NCBI GenBank assembly: GCA_947627055.1
Contig: CANQUS010000007.1
Coordinates: 1-64,000 of the forward strand
Origin: an uncultured Clostridia bacterium
GTDB lineage: Bacteria > Bacillota > Clostridia > Oscillospirales > Acutalibacteraceae
DNA length: 64,000 nt
Reading direction: 5' to 3'
Both the position numbers and the translations under genes were made by a program. Positions 43,337-51,779 of the stretch are shown in pieces. Each line of letters begins with the position of its first letter. The first letter of the stretch is position 1. The notes beneath the pieces were generated by a model that was not told the origin of the DNA, made no database searches, and saw only the letters and a program-made list of their open reading frames with translations.

Positions 43337-44053
43337 TCACTCATCACTACATTTTTCTTTTGCGACAGCATTTGCGATCCGGTAATCGCTGACGGTTGTT
43401 ATTTTCATATTGGAAACATCACCGCGAATAAGCTCTACATGAGCTCCTCTGACAAAGCAAATTTTGCAGGCGTCTGTAAGGCTCTCTCTTTCCTCGTCGG
43501 TAAGTTCACTGTATAGTTTCTTTAACAGACTTATATTAAAGCTCTGCGGAGTCTGTGACTGATAGATATAGCTTCTGTTCGGTATATCGGTGATATTTTT
43601 TCCATCAACCGATACGACTATCGTATCAACAGCGGGAATGACCGTATCACAAGCGCCAAACCTCAGCGCTGCTTCAATATTTTCCTCTATCATTTTAAGT
43701 GTTACAAACGGGCGAACCGAATCGTGAGTAACTATAATATGCTCGTCACTCTCACCAAACTCTTTTTCTATGTCAAATATAATATTGAAAATAGTAGAGT
43801 TTCTGTCCTCACCGCCGTTTGATATTCTGATCCGAGAATCGTTAATTTTGTATTCGGCAAGCAGATCACTCATATGTGACAGCCAGTTTGGATGAACACC
43901 AATATAAATATAGTCGAGCTTTTCAGAGGTTAAAAATTTTTCCAGCGTGTGAATGATTATCGGCTTACCCGTAAGCGGCAGGAATTGCTTTGGCATAGAC
44001 GCTATATTCATGCGCGAGCCGACTCCTCCCGCTACTATTGCCGCAAAAACCAT
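43337..44053 (-). CDS. tarI: TarI-like D-ribitol-5-phosphate cytidylyltransferase (IspD superfamily)
   Basis: The enzyme makes a CDP-activated polyol phosphate. It has AAIVAGGVGSRM and MPKQFLPLTGKPIIIHTLEKF at the N-terminus, THDSVRPFVT in the middle, and YQSQTPQSFNI, LTDACKI and RGDVSNMKITTVSDY at the end, a pattern I remember from TarI of Staphylococcus, and the same length (238). IspD proper shares the fold, so a methylerythritol role is a fallback. ATG 44053 with GGAG is better than the track start. It lies between the aminotransferase and LicD. No TarJ reductase is present here. Confidence 0.82.
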   Translation of the reverse strand: MVFAAIVAGGVGSRMNIASMPKQFLPLTGKPIIIHTLEKFLTSEKLDYIYIGVHPNWLSHMSDLLAEYKINDSRIRISNGGEDRNSTIFNIIFDIEKEFGESDEHIIVTHDSVRPFVTLKMIEENIEAALRFGACDTVIPAVDTIVVSVDGKNITDIPNRSYIYQSQTPQSFNISLLKKLYSELTDEERESLTDACKICFVRGAHVELIRGDVSNMKITTVSDYRIANAVAKEKCSDE

Positions 44054-44078
44054 TTTATCAACTCCAATATGTAACACG

Positions 44079-44945
44079 TTAATCGGTATTTTTTAATACT
44101 TCCTTGTAGCTTTTTTCGGCATCTAAAATAAGTATGTCGTGGTGCGGCTTTCGTTCCTCCTCGGGAGGAAGCTTCATATAATCCCCGAAAGCCATCGTGA
44201 GATATTTGTCATAGCCTACCGGAACGGGAACCATGATACCCTCAAACTCCTTGTAAACAGCGCTCGCAAACAAATCCTTGGGATATTCGTTCTGCATGGA
44301 ATAAACACCTTCGCAAAGCTCTGTTATATATTCGCATTCAGATATTTTATATTTAGTCATTCGCCTCTCAGCATTGCGCCATATTTTTTCACGAGTTTTA
44401 GGAGATTTAAAAATCGAAAGGAGAACTCTGCTGCCGAAAGCCATAAAGCCACCGTGCTTTTCGGGAACAATCTGCGCTAAAAAAAGCGAAAATATCATTG
44501 CGTTGATCTTCTGAAGCCTTCGTTTTAATCTGCCGCTCGGGCAGCCGTCAAGAGGGAATACATCCATCATTATCCCAAACGGTATATTAAGATGCGCCTG
44601 ATTAGCCTTAACGCAGGTCGTTTCAACGTCAACTATAGTTATAAACAGGTTGCCTGTAAAAATATTATCATCTGTTTTCAACAGCTTGAACCGCTCATGC
44701 TCGTCATTTTTCCAAAGTTTGTATAGACGTTCGTAATCGTCACGGGGCATGAGAATATCAATATCATCATCCCAAGGGATAAAGCCTTTGTTTCTCAATG
44801 CACCTATACAACCGCCGCCGCACATAAAAAACTTGAGATTATTTCTTTCGCAAAATTCCTTAAAATAAACAAGCGTATCAAGCTCCTTAAGCTGGAGCTT
44901 TCTCAGTCTTTCGGGAGTAAATTCGTATAGCTTTTGGTTTTCCAT
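44079..44945 (-). CDS. licD: LicD-family phosphotransferase
   Basis: LicD-type enzymes move phosphocholine or a polyol phosphate from a CDP-linked donor onto a cell-surface glycan. The family core is clear: FFMCGGGCIGALRNKGFIPWDDDIDILMPRDDYERL (about 36-70) with the metal-binding Asp cluster. The rest holds aromatic motifs and a C-terminal PHHDILILDAEKSY. Length is 288. The neighbour TarI-like gene, 25 nt downstream, could make the CDP donor. No choline kinase or uptake gene is in the window, so a polyol phosphate donor is favoured over choline. It is probably on the inner face of the membrane. Confidence 0.88.
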   Translation of the reverse strand: MENQKLYEFTPERLRKLQLKELDTLVYFKEFCERNNLKFFMCGGGCIGALRNKGFIPWDDDIDILMPRDDYERLYKLWKNDEHERFKLLKTDDNIFTGNLFITIVDVETTCVKANQAHLNIPFGIMMDVFPLDGCPSGRLKRRLQKINAMIFSLFLAQIVPEKHGGFMAFGSRVLLSIFKSPKTREKIWRNAERRMTKYKISECEYITELCEGVYSMQNEYPKDLFASAVYKEFEGIMVPVPVGYDKYLTMAFGDYMKLPPEEERKPHHDILILDAEKSYKEVLKNTD

Positions 44946-44962
44946 TAGCTGACACCCTTTAG

Positions 44963-45820
44963 TTATATCAAACCATTCTGAATTTTTGCCGCCATGAGCG
45001 TATTTTTCATAAGCATAGCGATCGTCATAGGGCCTACGCCTCCCGGCACAGGGGTTATATACGATGCTTTCGGCTCAACGCTGTCGAAGTCAACATCACC
45101 GCATAGCTTGCCGTTTTCATCTCTGTCCATACCAACATCTATAACGACCGCACCGTTCTTGACCATATCGCCCGTTACAAACTTAGGCTTGCCGACAGCG
45201 GCAACGAGTATATCGGCATTTCGCGTGATCTCTGATAAATTTTTTGTTCTGCTGTGAGTTATCGTAACCGTTCCGTTCTCATGGAGAAGAAGCATTGCCA
45301 TAGGCTTGCCTACTATATTGCTTCTGCCTATGACAACGCAGTTCTTGCCGCATATTTCTATATTTTCGGAATGGATAAGCTCCATAACTCCCGCGGGAGT
45401 ACACGGAAGGAAATGATAGTCGCCTATCATGATTCTTCCTACATTTGAAACGTGGAACGCGTCAACATCCTTTTCGGGGCTTATTGCCTCAATAACAGCC
45501 TTTTCGTTAATGTGCTTAGGTAATGGGAGCTGTACAAGTATACCATTTATTTCCGGTGAGGCATTCAGCTTTTTGACAAGCGCGATCAGTTCTTCCTGCG
45601 TCGTTTCAGCAGACAGAGCGTATTCCTCAGATTTAAATCCTACCTCAGCGCAAGCCTTTTTCTTGTTATTAACATAAACTCTTGACGCGGGGTCATCGCC
45701 GACTATTACGACCGCAAGACCAGGAACAATGCCATTCTTAGCTTTAATTGACTCTGTCTCACGTTTTACATCATCACGAACCCTTTGAGAAACAATTTTT
45801 CCACTGATTATCTTTGCCAT
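44963..45820 (-). CDS. folD: methylenetetrahydrofolate dehydrogenase / cyclohydrolase
   Basis: FolD oxidises 5,10-methylene-THF with NADP and hydrolyses the product, linking one-carbon units to purine and formate metabolism. Motifs: YVNNKKKACAEVGF with the catalytic Lys (about 56), GILVQLPLPKH, KDVDAFH, GRSNIVGKPMAMLLL (about 166-180) and TPVPGGVGPMTIAML at the end. ATG 45820 with AGAGGTG is preferred over the GTG at 45829, giving 285 residues, the usual length. lgt lies 15 nt upstream and licD 17 nt downstream, so these genes may share a transcript. Confidence 0.97.
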   Translation of the reverse strand: MAKIISGKIVSQRVRDDVKRETESIKAKNGIVPGLAVVIVGDDPASRVYVNNKKKACAEVGFKSEEYALSAETTQEELIALVKKLNASPEINGILVQLPLPKHINEKAVIEAISPEKDVDAFHVSNVGRIMIGDYHFLPCTPAGVMELIHSENIEICGKNCVVIGRSNIVGKPMAMLLLHENGTVTITHSRTKNLSEITRNADILVAAVGKPKFVTGDMVKNGAVVIDVGMDRDENGKLCGDVDFDSVEPKASYITPVPGGVGPMTIAMLMKNTLMAAKIQNGLI

Positions 45821-45835
45821 TTTAAACACCTCTGA

Positions 45836-46684
45836 TTAAGCTTCAGTTGATATTTTTTCCTCTTCATTCTCTTTATTGATATTTTCAGATAAAGTATTTT
45901 TCTTTCTGAATACTATCAACAACACAATGCCGACTATCACAACAGCAGCAGAAAGTATCTGCGATACACGGAGATTAAGCAACGGCGTATAAAGGCTGTC
46001 CGTTCTCAAACCCTCCACAAACATTCTCTCTGTCCCGTACCACACGAGGTACAGCAAAAATACCTGCCCGTTATACTTTCTGAATCTTTTGCTGAAAAAG
46101 TGCAGAAGGACAAATCCTAAAATACACCAAAGCGACTCATACAAAAAGCACGGGTGAACAGTGACATTTCCCGTGTTTTCGCTCATCATTCCCCACGGCA
46201 GATCCGTCTGTGTACCGAATGCTTCCTGATTGACGAAATTTCCCCAGCGGCCTATCCCCTGTCCTATCAAAAATCCGATGGCAGCAACATCAAGTACCGA
46301 CGGAATATTAAGTCTGAGAATTTTTGCTACTGTACAGCCGCCGAGCAGCGCGCCTATGATTCCTCCGTATATAGCCAAACCACCATCATGTATCGCAAAT
46401 ATTTTCGATGGATTCACACTGTAATAATCCCATGAAAAGAAAACATAATACAATCTCGCACCTAATATCGCGGTTATAAGACCCACGATAACACAGTCCA
46501 GAAATTTATCACTCGGTATTTTATACCGCTTCAGGTTAGACAACGCATAGATAAATGCCAAAATAAAGCCGATTCCTATTATAATCCCATACCAATAGAT
46601 GTGGTAGTCACCGATCGAAAAGGCGATGTTGTTTATATTAAGGCTTATACCCAAACGAGGAAATGAAACATTAAGCTCGGACAT
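45836..46684 (-). CDS. lgt: prolipoprotein diacylglyceryl transferase
   Basis: Lgt attaches diacylglycerol to the lipobox Cys of prelipoproteins in the membrane. The sequence has seven or so hydrophobic helices, YGIIIGIGFILAF, the signature GRWGNFVNQEAFG (about 147-159), HPCFLYESLW and YGTERMFVEGLR. Length is 282 with a charged tail. It would serve the lipoprotein at 8195-8617 among others. ATG 46684 lies 17 nt after the M16 gene in the same direction. Confidence 0.95.
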   Translation of the reverse strand: MSELNVSFPRLGISLNINNIAFSIGDYHIYWYGIIIGIGFILAFIYALSNLKRYKIPSDKFLDCVIVGLITAILGARLYYVFFSWDYYSVNPSKIFAIHDGGLAIYGGIIGALLGGCTVAKILRLNIPSVLDVAAIGFLIGQGIGRWGNFVNQEAFGTQTDLPWGMMSENTGNVTVHPCFLYESLWCILGFVLLHFFSKRFRKYNGQVFLLYLVWYGTERMFVEGLRTDSLYTPLLNLRVSQILSAAVVIVGIVLLIVFRKKNTLSENINKENEEEKISTEA

Positions 46685-46701
46685 ATTATCACTTCGACTT
46701 C

Positions 46702-47967
46702 CTATCTGACTATTGAAAGAGTTGTATTATCAGCGTCAAGCTGAGATCTTAACCTTTCGTTTACATCATCGAGAGTAGCGGCGGCTACAGCGTCAATATA
46801 ATTATAAAGCTCTCTGCCGGCAAAGTCGAACGATGCCATGATGGTCGCAATATTTTCGGGACTGTTTAACGCGGCAACATTCTTGCCATATACCAAACTC
46901 TTTGCCCTGTTGAACTCAATTTCCGAAATTCCTGTTTTATGAAGCTCACAGGAGGCGTCCTTTATTATTTTTGCAGTCTTTTCGGGGTCATGGGACTCGG
47001 CTGAAAATATGACCGCACGGTAACCCATCTCTTCAAAATATTCAAACCCGAATGACTGATTTATGAGTTCCTCATCAAGAAGTCTCCTGTAAAGCGGAGA
47101 CGCCTCGCTCGCAAATGCCGAGAGAAGTATATCTGTTTGTGCAAGCTCCTTTGCGGTCAGTCTCCTGTCGCCTGCCTCCTCCTTGAAACCGAGCTGGAAC
47201 AACGGAACCGCAACCGAGAGCTTTTGCTCCACAAAGTTCTTCCCGACCTCATACGGTTCATTAGGAAATAGAGATCTCGTGTTGAGCGGTTCATCCTTTT
47301 TGGTCAGGATCTCATCAGCAACTGCTATGACCTGTTCGGGTGTAACATTGCCCGCGACGGCAAGAACCATGTTATTAAGGTTATAATAGGCATTGTAGCA
47401 GGTATAGAGAAGCTCTGGAGTGATTTTGGCTATTGTTTCAACAGTTCCCGCTATATCCTTTCTCACAGGGTGTTTCTGGAACATAGCGTCCAAAAGGTTT
47501 ATCATGACGCGCCAGTCGGGACTGTCGTCGTACATCTTGATTTCCTGACCTATTATCCCCTGTTCCTTGGCGACTGTTTCTTTTGTAAAATAGGGGTTTC
47601 GTACAAATTCGAGAAGTATCCTCAGGCTCTCGTCAAGTTTCTCGGTACATGAGAATAGATAGCACGTCGTATTAAACGAGGTATAGGCGTTCGCGTTCGC
47701 TCCCGTCTTTGCATACTTGGTAAACGCATCGCCGTCCTCACTCTCAAACAGCTTATGCTCAAGGTAGTGAGCTATCCCGTCGGGAACGGTCACCTCCTCA
47801 CCGTTTGTTACAAAGTTAGAGTTGACAGAGCCGAAGTGTGTACCGAATATCGCATAAGAGGACTTATAGCCCTCCTTGGGCGCGACATATATTGTAAGTC
47901 CTGAATCATGGTTAATTTTATAATATTTATCTCGGAGCTTTTCGCTTACTATTTCTTTTATTTCCAT
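46702..47967 (-). CDS. M16-family zinc peptidase, YfmH-like (active partner)
   Basis: This is the catalytic-type member of a pair of M16 peptidases. The inverted zinc motif H-Y-L-E-H is at residues 67-71 (GIAHYLEHKLFES), with a downstream Glu region (EQGIIGQEIKMYDD). YfmH/YfmF pairs in Firmicutes are linked with EF-P modification or peptide processing, but that is recalled and not shown here. Two starts are possible: TTG 47976 close to AAAGGAG, or ATG 47967 with longer spacing. Length is about 421. The partner gene lies 26 nt upstream. Confidence 0.88.
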   Translation of the reverse strand: MEIKEIVSEKLRDKYYKINHDSGLTIYVAPKEGYKSSYAIFGTHFGSVNSNFVTNGEEVTVPDGIAHYLEHKLFESEDGDAFTKYAKTGANANAYTSFNTTCYLFSCTEKLDESLRILLEFVRNPYFTKETVAKEQGIIGQEIKMYDDSPDWRVMINLLDAMFQKHPVRKDIAGTVETIAKITPELLYTCYNAYYNLNNMVLAVAGNVTPEQVIAVADEILTKKDEPLNTRSLFPNEPYEVGKNFVEQKLSVAVPLFQLGFKEEAGDRRLTAKELAQTDILLSAFASEASPLYRRLLDEELINQSFGFEYFEEMGYRAVIFSAESHDPEKTAKIIKDASCELHKTGISEIEFNRAKSLVYGKNVAALNSPENIATIMASFDFAGRELYNYIDAVAAATLDDVNERLRSQLDADNTTLSIVR

Positions 47968-48002
47968 AAAAATCAAAATCTCCTTTCGCTATAAAAGCTC
48001 TA

Positions 48003-49268
48003 TTATTCCTTGCCTGTCAAAACATAAACTGTATCAAGCGATACTGCGTTTGCGGCTTCGATAATCTGCTCCTTAGTAACTGAAAAAATCTCCTCAGCTT
48101 TCTGCTCAGGCGAACGAGTTCTGCGGTTAAAGGTTTGCGACAGATAGAAACCCTCCATTGAAGCAAGACTGTCAAGGCACGTTATATATCTGTTTTTGAG
48201 CGCAAGCTTGGCGGCATCGATCTCCTCATCGGTTATATCGCCTGCCTGCATTGCTTTTAGCTGCTCAAGAACGGCATTCTCAGTTTTTTCAATATTTTCA
48301 GTTTCAACACCGCTGTCAATGAGTATGATCCCCTTGTTGGAATCGTAGCGTGCCGCGCAGTAATAGCAAAGGCTCATTTTCTCACGGACGTTTGCAAACA
48401 GCTTACTGCTCGGAGTACCTCCTAGAACGGTGCACATGAGCGTCGCGGCTGCAGTATCGGTATAAGGCTCAGCATATGGAGTTCTAAAGCCCATGACGAG
48501 CTTTGATTGAGTTACATCCTGATGTTCAGTCAAACGCCTGACCCCGTCAGCCTTTTTTATTATTGTTGTGGAAAGACCTATAGCCCTGCTCTTATTACCG
48601 AATGCAGACTTAAAACCGTTTAAGGTGCTTGACGGGTCGGTATCTCCCAGCATATAAAGCTCGACCTTTGCTGATTTCAAATCATTCATCCATGCCTTGT
48701 ACACACACTCACCGGAAAGTGTTGACAGTTTTTCCTTAGTTCCGACGCGATTGACGGAGAAAGGCTCATTTTCGCACATGATTTCAATACAGCGCTTTAC
48801 TGCATAAAGACGCTTCTCATTAAATTCGGAGTCAATTTCCTCGATAATCTGCCTGCGTTCTCCCGAAAGTTCCGACTCGATAAACGCCCCGTTCTCTATG
48901 TTGGGATCAAACAGCGCGGAACAAAGAAGCTCGGTAAGCTGCGCTGAGATCTTCATATCATCAAGAGCATACCTGTCGTCAATACCCGCGGCAGTAAACG
49001 TGAGAGCCTGGATCTCTCCAAGCTTCCTTACATTTGAATATAAAGCCGCTCCGTAAAGCTCATCAAGCCGCCTTGATAGAGAAGTAAAGTCGGGATACCT
49101 CTTGCAGGAGCGTGTTATAAGGCTCGCGGCAAGCGCGTTTGCGGAGGCTGTTTCGGCGGAGATCGGAAGAAAAAGCGCCGCTGTTATTCTACTTGTTTTA
49201 AAGCGATTGTCGGATATAAAATTAAAGGTTACACCATCGGAAATTTTCTCTCGTACTATCTCTGACAT
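48003..49268 (-). CDS. M16-family peptidase-like protein, YfmF-like (no zinc motif)
   Basis: This 421-residue protein has the M16 fold (SEIVREKISDGVTFNFISDNRFKTSRITAALFLPI, later NGAFIESELSGERRQIIEEIDSEFNEKR, and VYVLTGKE at the end) but no HxxEH: the place reads ALAASLITRSCKRYP. M16 proteins often work as a heterodimer of an active and an inactive subunit, and here the active-looking partner follows in the same operon. It starts at ATG 49268 in the leader of promoter 49313-49341. Confidence 0.86.
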   Translation of the reverse strand: MSEIVREKISDGVTFNFISDNRFKTSRITAALFLPISAETASANALAASLITRSCKRYPDFTSLSRRLDELYGAALYSNVRKLGEIQALTFTAAGIDDRYALDDMKISAQLTELLCSALFDPNIENGAFIESELSGERRQIIEEIDSEFNEKRLYAVKRCIEIMCENEPFSVNRVGTKEKLSTLSGECVYKAWMNDLKSAKVELYMLGDTDPSSTLNGFKSAFGNKSRAIGLSTTIIKKADGVRRLTEHQDVTQSKLVMGFRTPYAEPYTDTAAATLMCTVLGGTPSSKLFANVREKMSLCYYCAARYDSNKGIILIDSGVETENIEKTENAVLEQLKAMQAGDITDEEIDAAKLALKNRYITCLDSLASMEGFYLSQTFNRRTRSPEQKAEEIFSVTKEQIIEAANAVSLDTVYVLTGKE

Positions 49269-49312
49269 AAAATTATTACGACCTTTCTAAAATATTTTTT
49301 CGTGAGAACCGT

Positions 49313-49341
49313 AATATATATAATATAGTTAGAATAGACAA
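49313..49341 (-). promoter_or_regulatory. promoter of the M16 pair
   Basis: Minus strand TTGTCT-N17-TATATT, about 45 nt before the ATG. It is flanked by a perfect 7-bp inverted repeat GTGAGAA (49302-49308) / TTCTCAC (49345-49351), which might be an operator. Confidence 0.6.
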
Positions 49342-49404
49342 CTTTTCTCACAAAATTCCTGACATATAAAGTCTTTTCAATAATCGTGAACAATAAGAAC
49401 AAGA

Positions 49405-49457
49405 AAAATGAGAGCCATAATATGACATTATAATAATATCATAACAGCTCTCATTTT
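49405..49457 (-). terminator. terminator of the deoD unit
   Basis: AAAATGAGAGC pairs perfectly with GCTCTCATTTT (11 bp), with a further AT-rich inner stem; on the minus strand TCTTG with T-rich sequence follows. It lies about 46 nt past the deoD stop. Confidence 0.75.
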
Positions 49458-49503
49458 ACAATGATTTAATTTTGTTTTTCAGTAAATCTCAATAAAGCTA
49501 TCT

Positions 49504-50217
49504 TCACAGGATGGCAGCAGTTTCCAGAGCAAGGCTTACCATATCGTCAAACGACCTTTCTCTTTCCTCGGAAGAGCTGCTTTCTCCGGTAAGCGGACAG
49601 TCAGAAACCGTACATATACAGAGAGCGTGCTTTTTGGCTCTCATAGCGTTAAAGTACAGCGCGGCGCTCTCCATCTCCGTCGCGAGTATCCCTAACTTGT
49701 CCCACTTTGCGAGAGTATCAGGGTCGTCATAGTAAAAATTATCCGTAGTCAGAACCGTTCCTACATAAACGTTTAAGCCCATCTCAAGAGCCTTTTCGTC
49801 AGCTTTTTTCAAAAGACCGTAATCAGCCGCAGGTACAGCCGTTCCGGGCAAATCATACTGCCTTGCAAAGCTCGAATTGTAGCACGAGGCCATAGCCATG
49901 ACTACATCATGAATATGCAGCTTATCGCTTATCGCTCCAGCAGTACCGATCCTTATAATATTGTTCACATCATAAAAATTAAACAACTCATAGGAGTATA
50001 TCCCCATAGACGGCATTCCCATACCGCTTGCCATTATTGATATATTTACTCCGTTATATTTTCCCGTATATCCGTACATACCTCTGACCGAGTTTATAAG
50101 TCTTGCATCTGTCAGATGATTTCCGACAATATGCTTGACCCTCATCGGATCTCCCGGCATAAGTACGGTTTTGGCAAAATCTCCGAGCTTTGCTTCAATA
50201 TGCGGTGTAGGTATCAT
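49504..50217 (-). CDS. deoD: purine nucleoside phosphorylase, DeoD type
   Basis: DeoD cleaves purine (deoxy)nucleosides with phosphate into base and sugar phosphate for salvage. The sequence has TPHIEAKLGDFAKTVLMPGDPMRVKHI at the N-terminus, IRIGTAGAIS near residue 90, ATEMESAALYF and TVSDCPLTGE near the end, all standard for the hexameric class. ATG 50217 after AAGGGGAAAAAT gives 237 residues, the usual length. The LUD protein lies directly upstream (14 nt). Confidence 0.95.
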   Translation of the reverse strand: MIPTPHIEAKLGDFAKTVLMPGDPMRVKHIVGNHLTDARLINSVRGMYGYTGKYNGVNISIMASGMGMPSMGIYSYELFNFYDVNNIIRIGTAGAISDKLHIHDVVMAMASCYNSSFARQYDLPGTAVPAADYGLLKKADEKALEMGLNVYVGTVLTTDNFYYDDPDTLAKWDKLGILATEMESAALYFNAMRAKKHALCICTVSDCPLTGESSSSEERERSFDDMVSLALETAAIL

Positions 50218-50231
50218 ATTTTTCCCCTTAA

Positions 50232-50876
50232 TCAATATCCGAGGTCTTCCCCAACGATTATGACCTTTATGCGGTTTTTAACTCTCTGCTGTCCCAAAAC
50301 AGTATATGAGCAGCATATTCTGTCAGGGCTTTTACAGCCTGCCGTCATATCGGTGGGGTCATTACTGCACGAGAGACATTCCCCGTTTGTTTTACAATAT
50401 GTGTTTTTGTCAAGACGCACGGTATTAGTCGGAGCGGCGCATTTTTTAACTCGCAAAATGGCATCGTCAAGGGAATCGACTATTTTATTTTTGCCAACAA
50501 CGAGGACAACGCTTTTCGGGCCGAAGATAATAGCCGCGACACGGTTGCCGTTACCATCTACATTATAAATCTCGCCGTTTACTGTTACTGCATTTGCGCT
50601 TGCAAAGTACACATCGGCGGAAAACGCCTCTCGCACACGGCGCTCAGAATCCTCTTCATTTACCCCCATGCGCTTAATATAATTGTATTTTTCAGACCTG
50701 ATAATGTCTATTATTCCCGATTCCTTTAGTGTCACCGAACCGCCGCATGCGATCACATCTCCTTCAGAAATAAACTCCTTGACCTTTTCACACGCATCAG
50801 CGGATGTTTCACAGTAGCAGGCAAGCATATTGTTTTTCTCAAGTGCTTTAATGGTTCGGTCAATTCTTTCATCCAT
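50232..50876 (-). CDS. LUD-domain protein (LutC/YkgG-like)
   Basis: The 214-residue protein has the LUD fold: IDRTIKALEKNNMLACYCETSADACEKVKEFISEGDVIACGGSVTLKESGIIDII and later GPKSVVLVVGKNKIVDSLDDAILRVKKCAAPTNTVRL. Paired Cys follow near the C-terminus (CLSCSNDPTDMTAGCKSPDRICCSY), which looks like a metal or Fe-S site and is known in the stand-alone group often annotated as lactate utilisation. No lutA or lutB is nearby. ATG 50876 behind AGAAAGGA fits better than the track start. Reaction unknown. Confidence 0.85.
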   Translation of the reverse strand: MDERIDRTIKALEKNNMLACYCETSADACEKVKEFISEGDVIACGGSVTLKESGIIDIIRSEKYNYIKRMGVNEEDSERRVREAFSADVYFASANAVTVNGEIYNVDGNGNRVAAIIFGPKSVVLVVGKNKIVDSLDDAILRVKKCAAPTNTVRLDKNTYCKTNGECLSCSNDPTDMTAGCKSPDRICCSYTVLGQQRVKNRIKVIIVGEDLGY

Positions 50877-50973
50877 AAAACTCAAATCCTTTCTCATTTA
50901 TTTTAACGCATATTTTTAAAGCAGCGTTAAAAACTAATTTAAAATATTTTATATTCATATCGGAGGGTTTATC

Positions 50974-51417
50974 ATGCTGAACAACGACACAGCAAAGCTT
51001 CTCTCGGGTATATACAAGCTCGCGCGAACAGGTATGCAGACCTCAAAAGAGGTGATAGAAAAAGCAGATGACCGCAGGCTGAGAGATGAGCTTTCCGTGC
51101 AATATATCAACTACTTCAAAACAGCTAATGATGCGGAAAGTATGCTGATAAAGGAGGGTATACTTCCGAATTATAACAGCATTATTACAAAAACGGCAAT
51201 GTGGGATTCGTCTCAGCTTAATACACTCAGCCATGTCAGCACCTCACATATATCGGAAATGATGATAAACGGCACAACAATGGAAATAATCAGCCTGACA
51301 AAACATCTCAACGAATGTAAGGACGCAAATGAAGCATCAAAAAACATGGCGAGGGATTTTATCCGTGCAGAGGAAAATCATGTTGATGATCTTAAGCGAT
51401 TCCTCGAAAAGTCGTAA
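50974..51417 (+). CDS. small helical protein, possibly ferritin-like fold
   Basis: The 147-residue protein is nearly all helical, without signal peptide or membrane helix. It has Glu/His-rich helices such as AEENHVDDLKRFLEKS at the end and ISTSHISEMMINGTTMEIISLTKHL in the middle, an arrangement like four-helix DUF2383 or ferritin-like proteins. I cannot show a dimetal site. ATG 50974 follows CGGAGGG. It is transcribed alone, divergent from the LUD gene and convergent with the DUF1294 gene. Confidence 0.72.
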   Translation: MLNNDTAKLLSGIYKLARTGMQTSKEVIEKADDRRLRDELSVQYINYFKTANDAESMLIKEGILPNYNSIITKTAMWDSSQLNTLSHVSTSHISEMMINGTTMEIISLTKHLNECKDANEASKNMARDFIRAEENHVDDLKRFLEKS

Positions 51418-51426
51418 GCGGTATTT

Positions 51427-51705
51427 TTAAAAAACACATAACAGCTTACAGACTACGACCGACGCGAACAACTCGATTAAAAATATGACAGGTATACCTA
51501 TCATAAACTTTTTCTTTTTTGTCTTATGGTGTATTATTCGCATAGCAGTATACATTACTACACAGCCGCTTAATATCGCGATCATAAGCAATGTGTTCTC
51601 CGAAACACGCCATTTATGCCTTAATGCGGCACGTTTATCATGAACTGTTGCAATGACCGCAATAATATTTATAACAATAATATAAATATATAAAAGCTCT
51701 TGCAT
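51427..51705 (-). CDS. DUF1294-family small membrane protein
   Basis: The small integral membrane protein has two or three helices: LLYIYIIVINIIAVIATVHDKRAAL, TLLMIAILSGCVVMYTAMRII and MIGIPVIFLIELFASVVVCKLL. The motif DKRAALRHKWRVSENTLL...HHKTKKKKF is the mark of DUF1294. Function is unknown. ATG 51705 sits at proper spacing from GAGG, and 51711 is too near it. It converges with the helical protein gene and diverges from the GHL10 gene. Confidence 0.85.
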   Translation of the reverse strand: MQELLYIYIIVINIIAVIATVHDKRAALRHKWRVSENTLLMIAILSGCVVMYTAMRIIHHKTKKKKFMIGIPVIFLIELFASVVVCKLLCVF

Positions 51706-51779
51706 TTTCATACCTCATGGAATTTTTACCATATCTTAATTATATATTTATAAAGAATAAAAATCAAGGTGTGGTAAAC

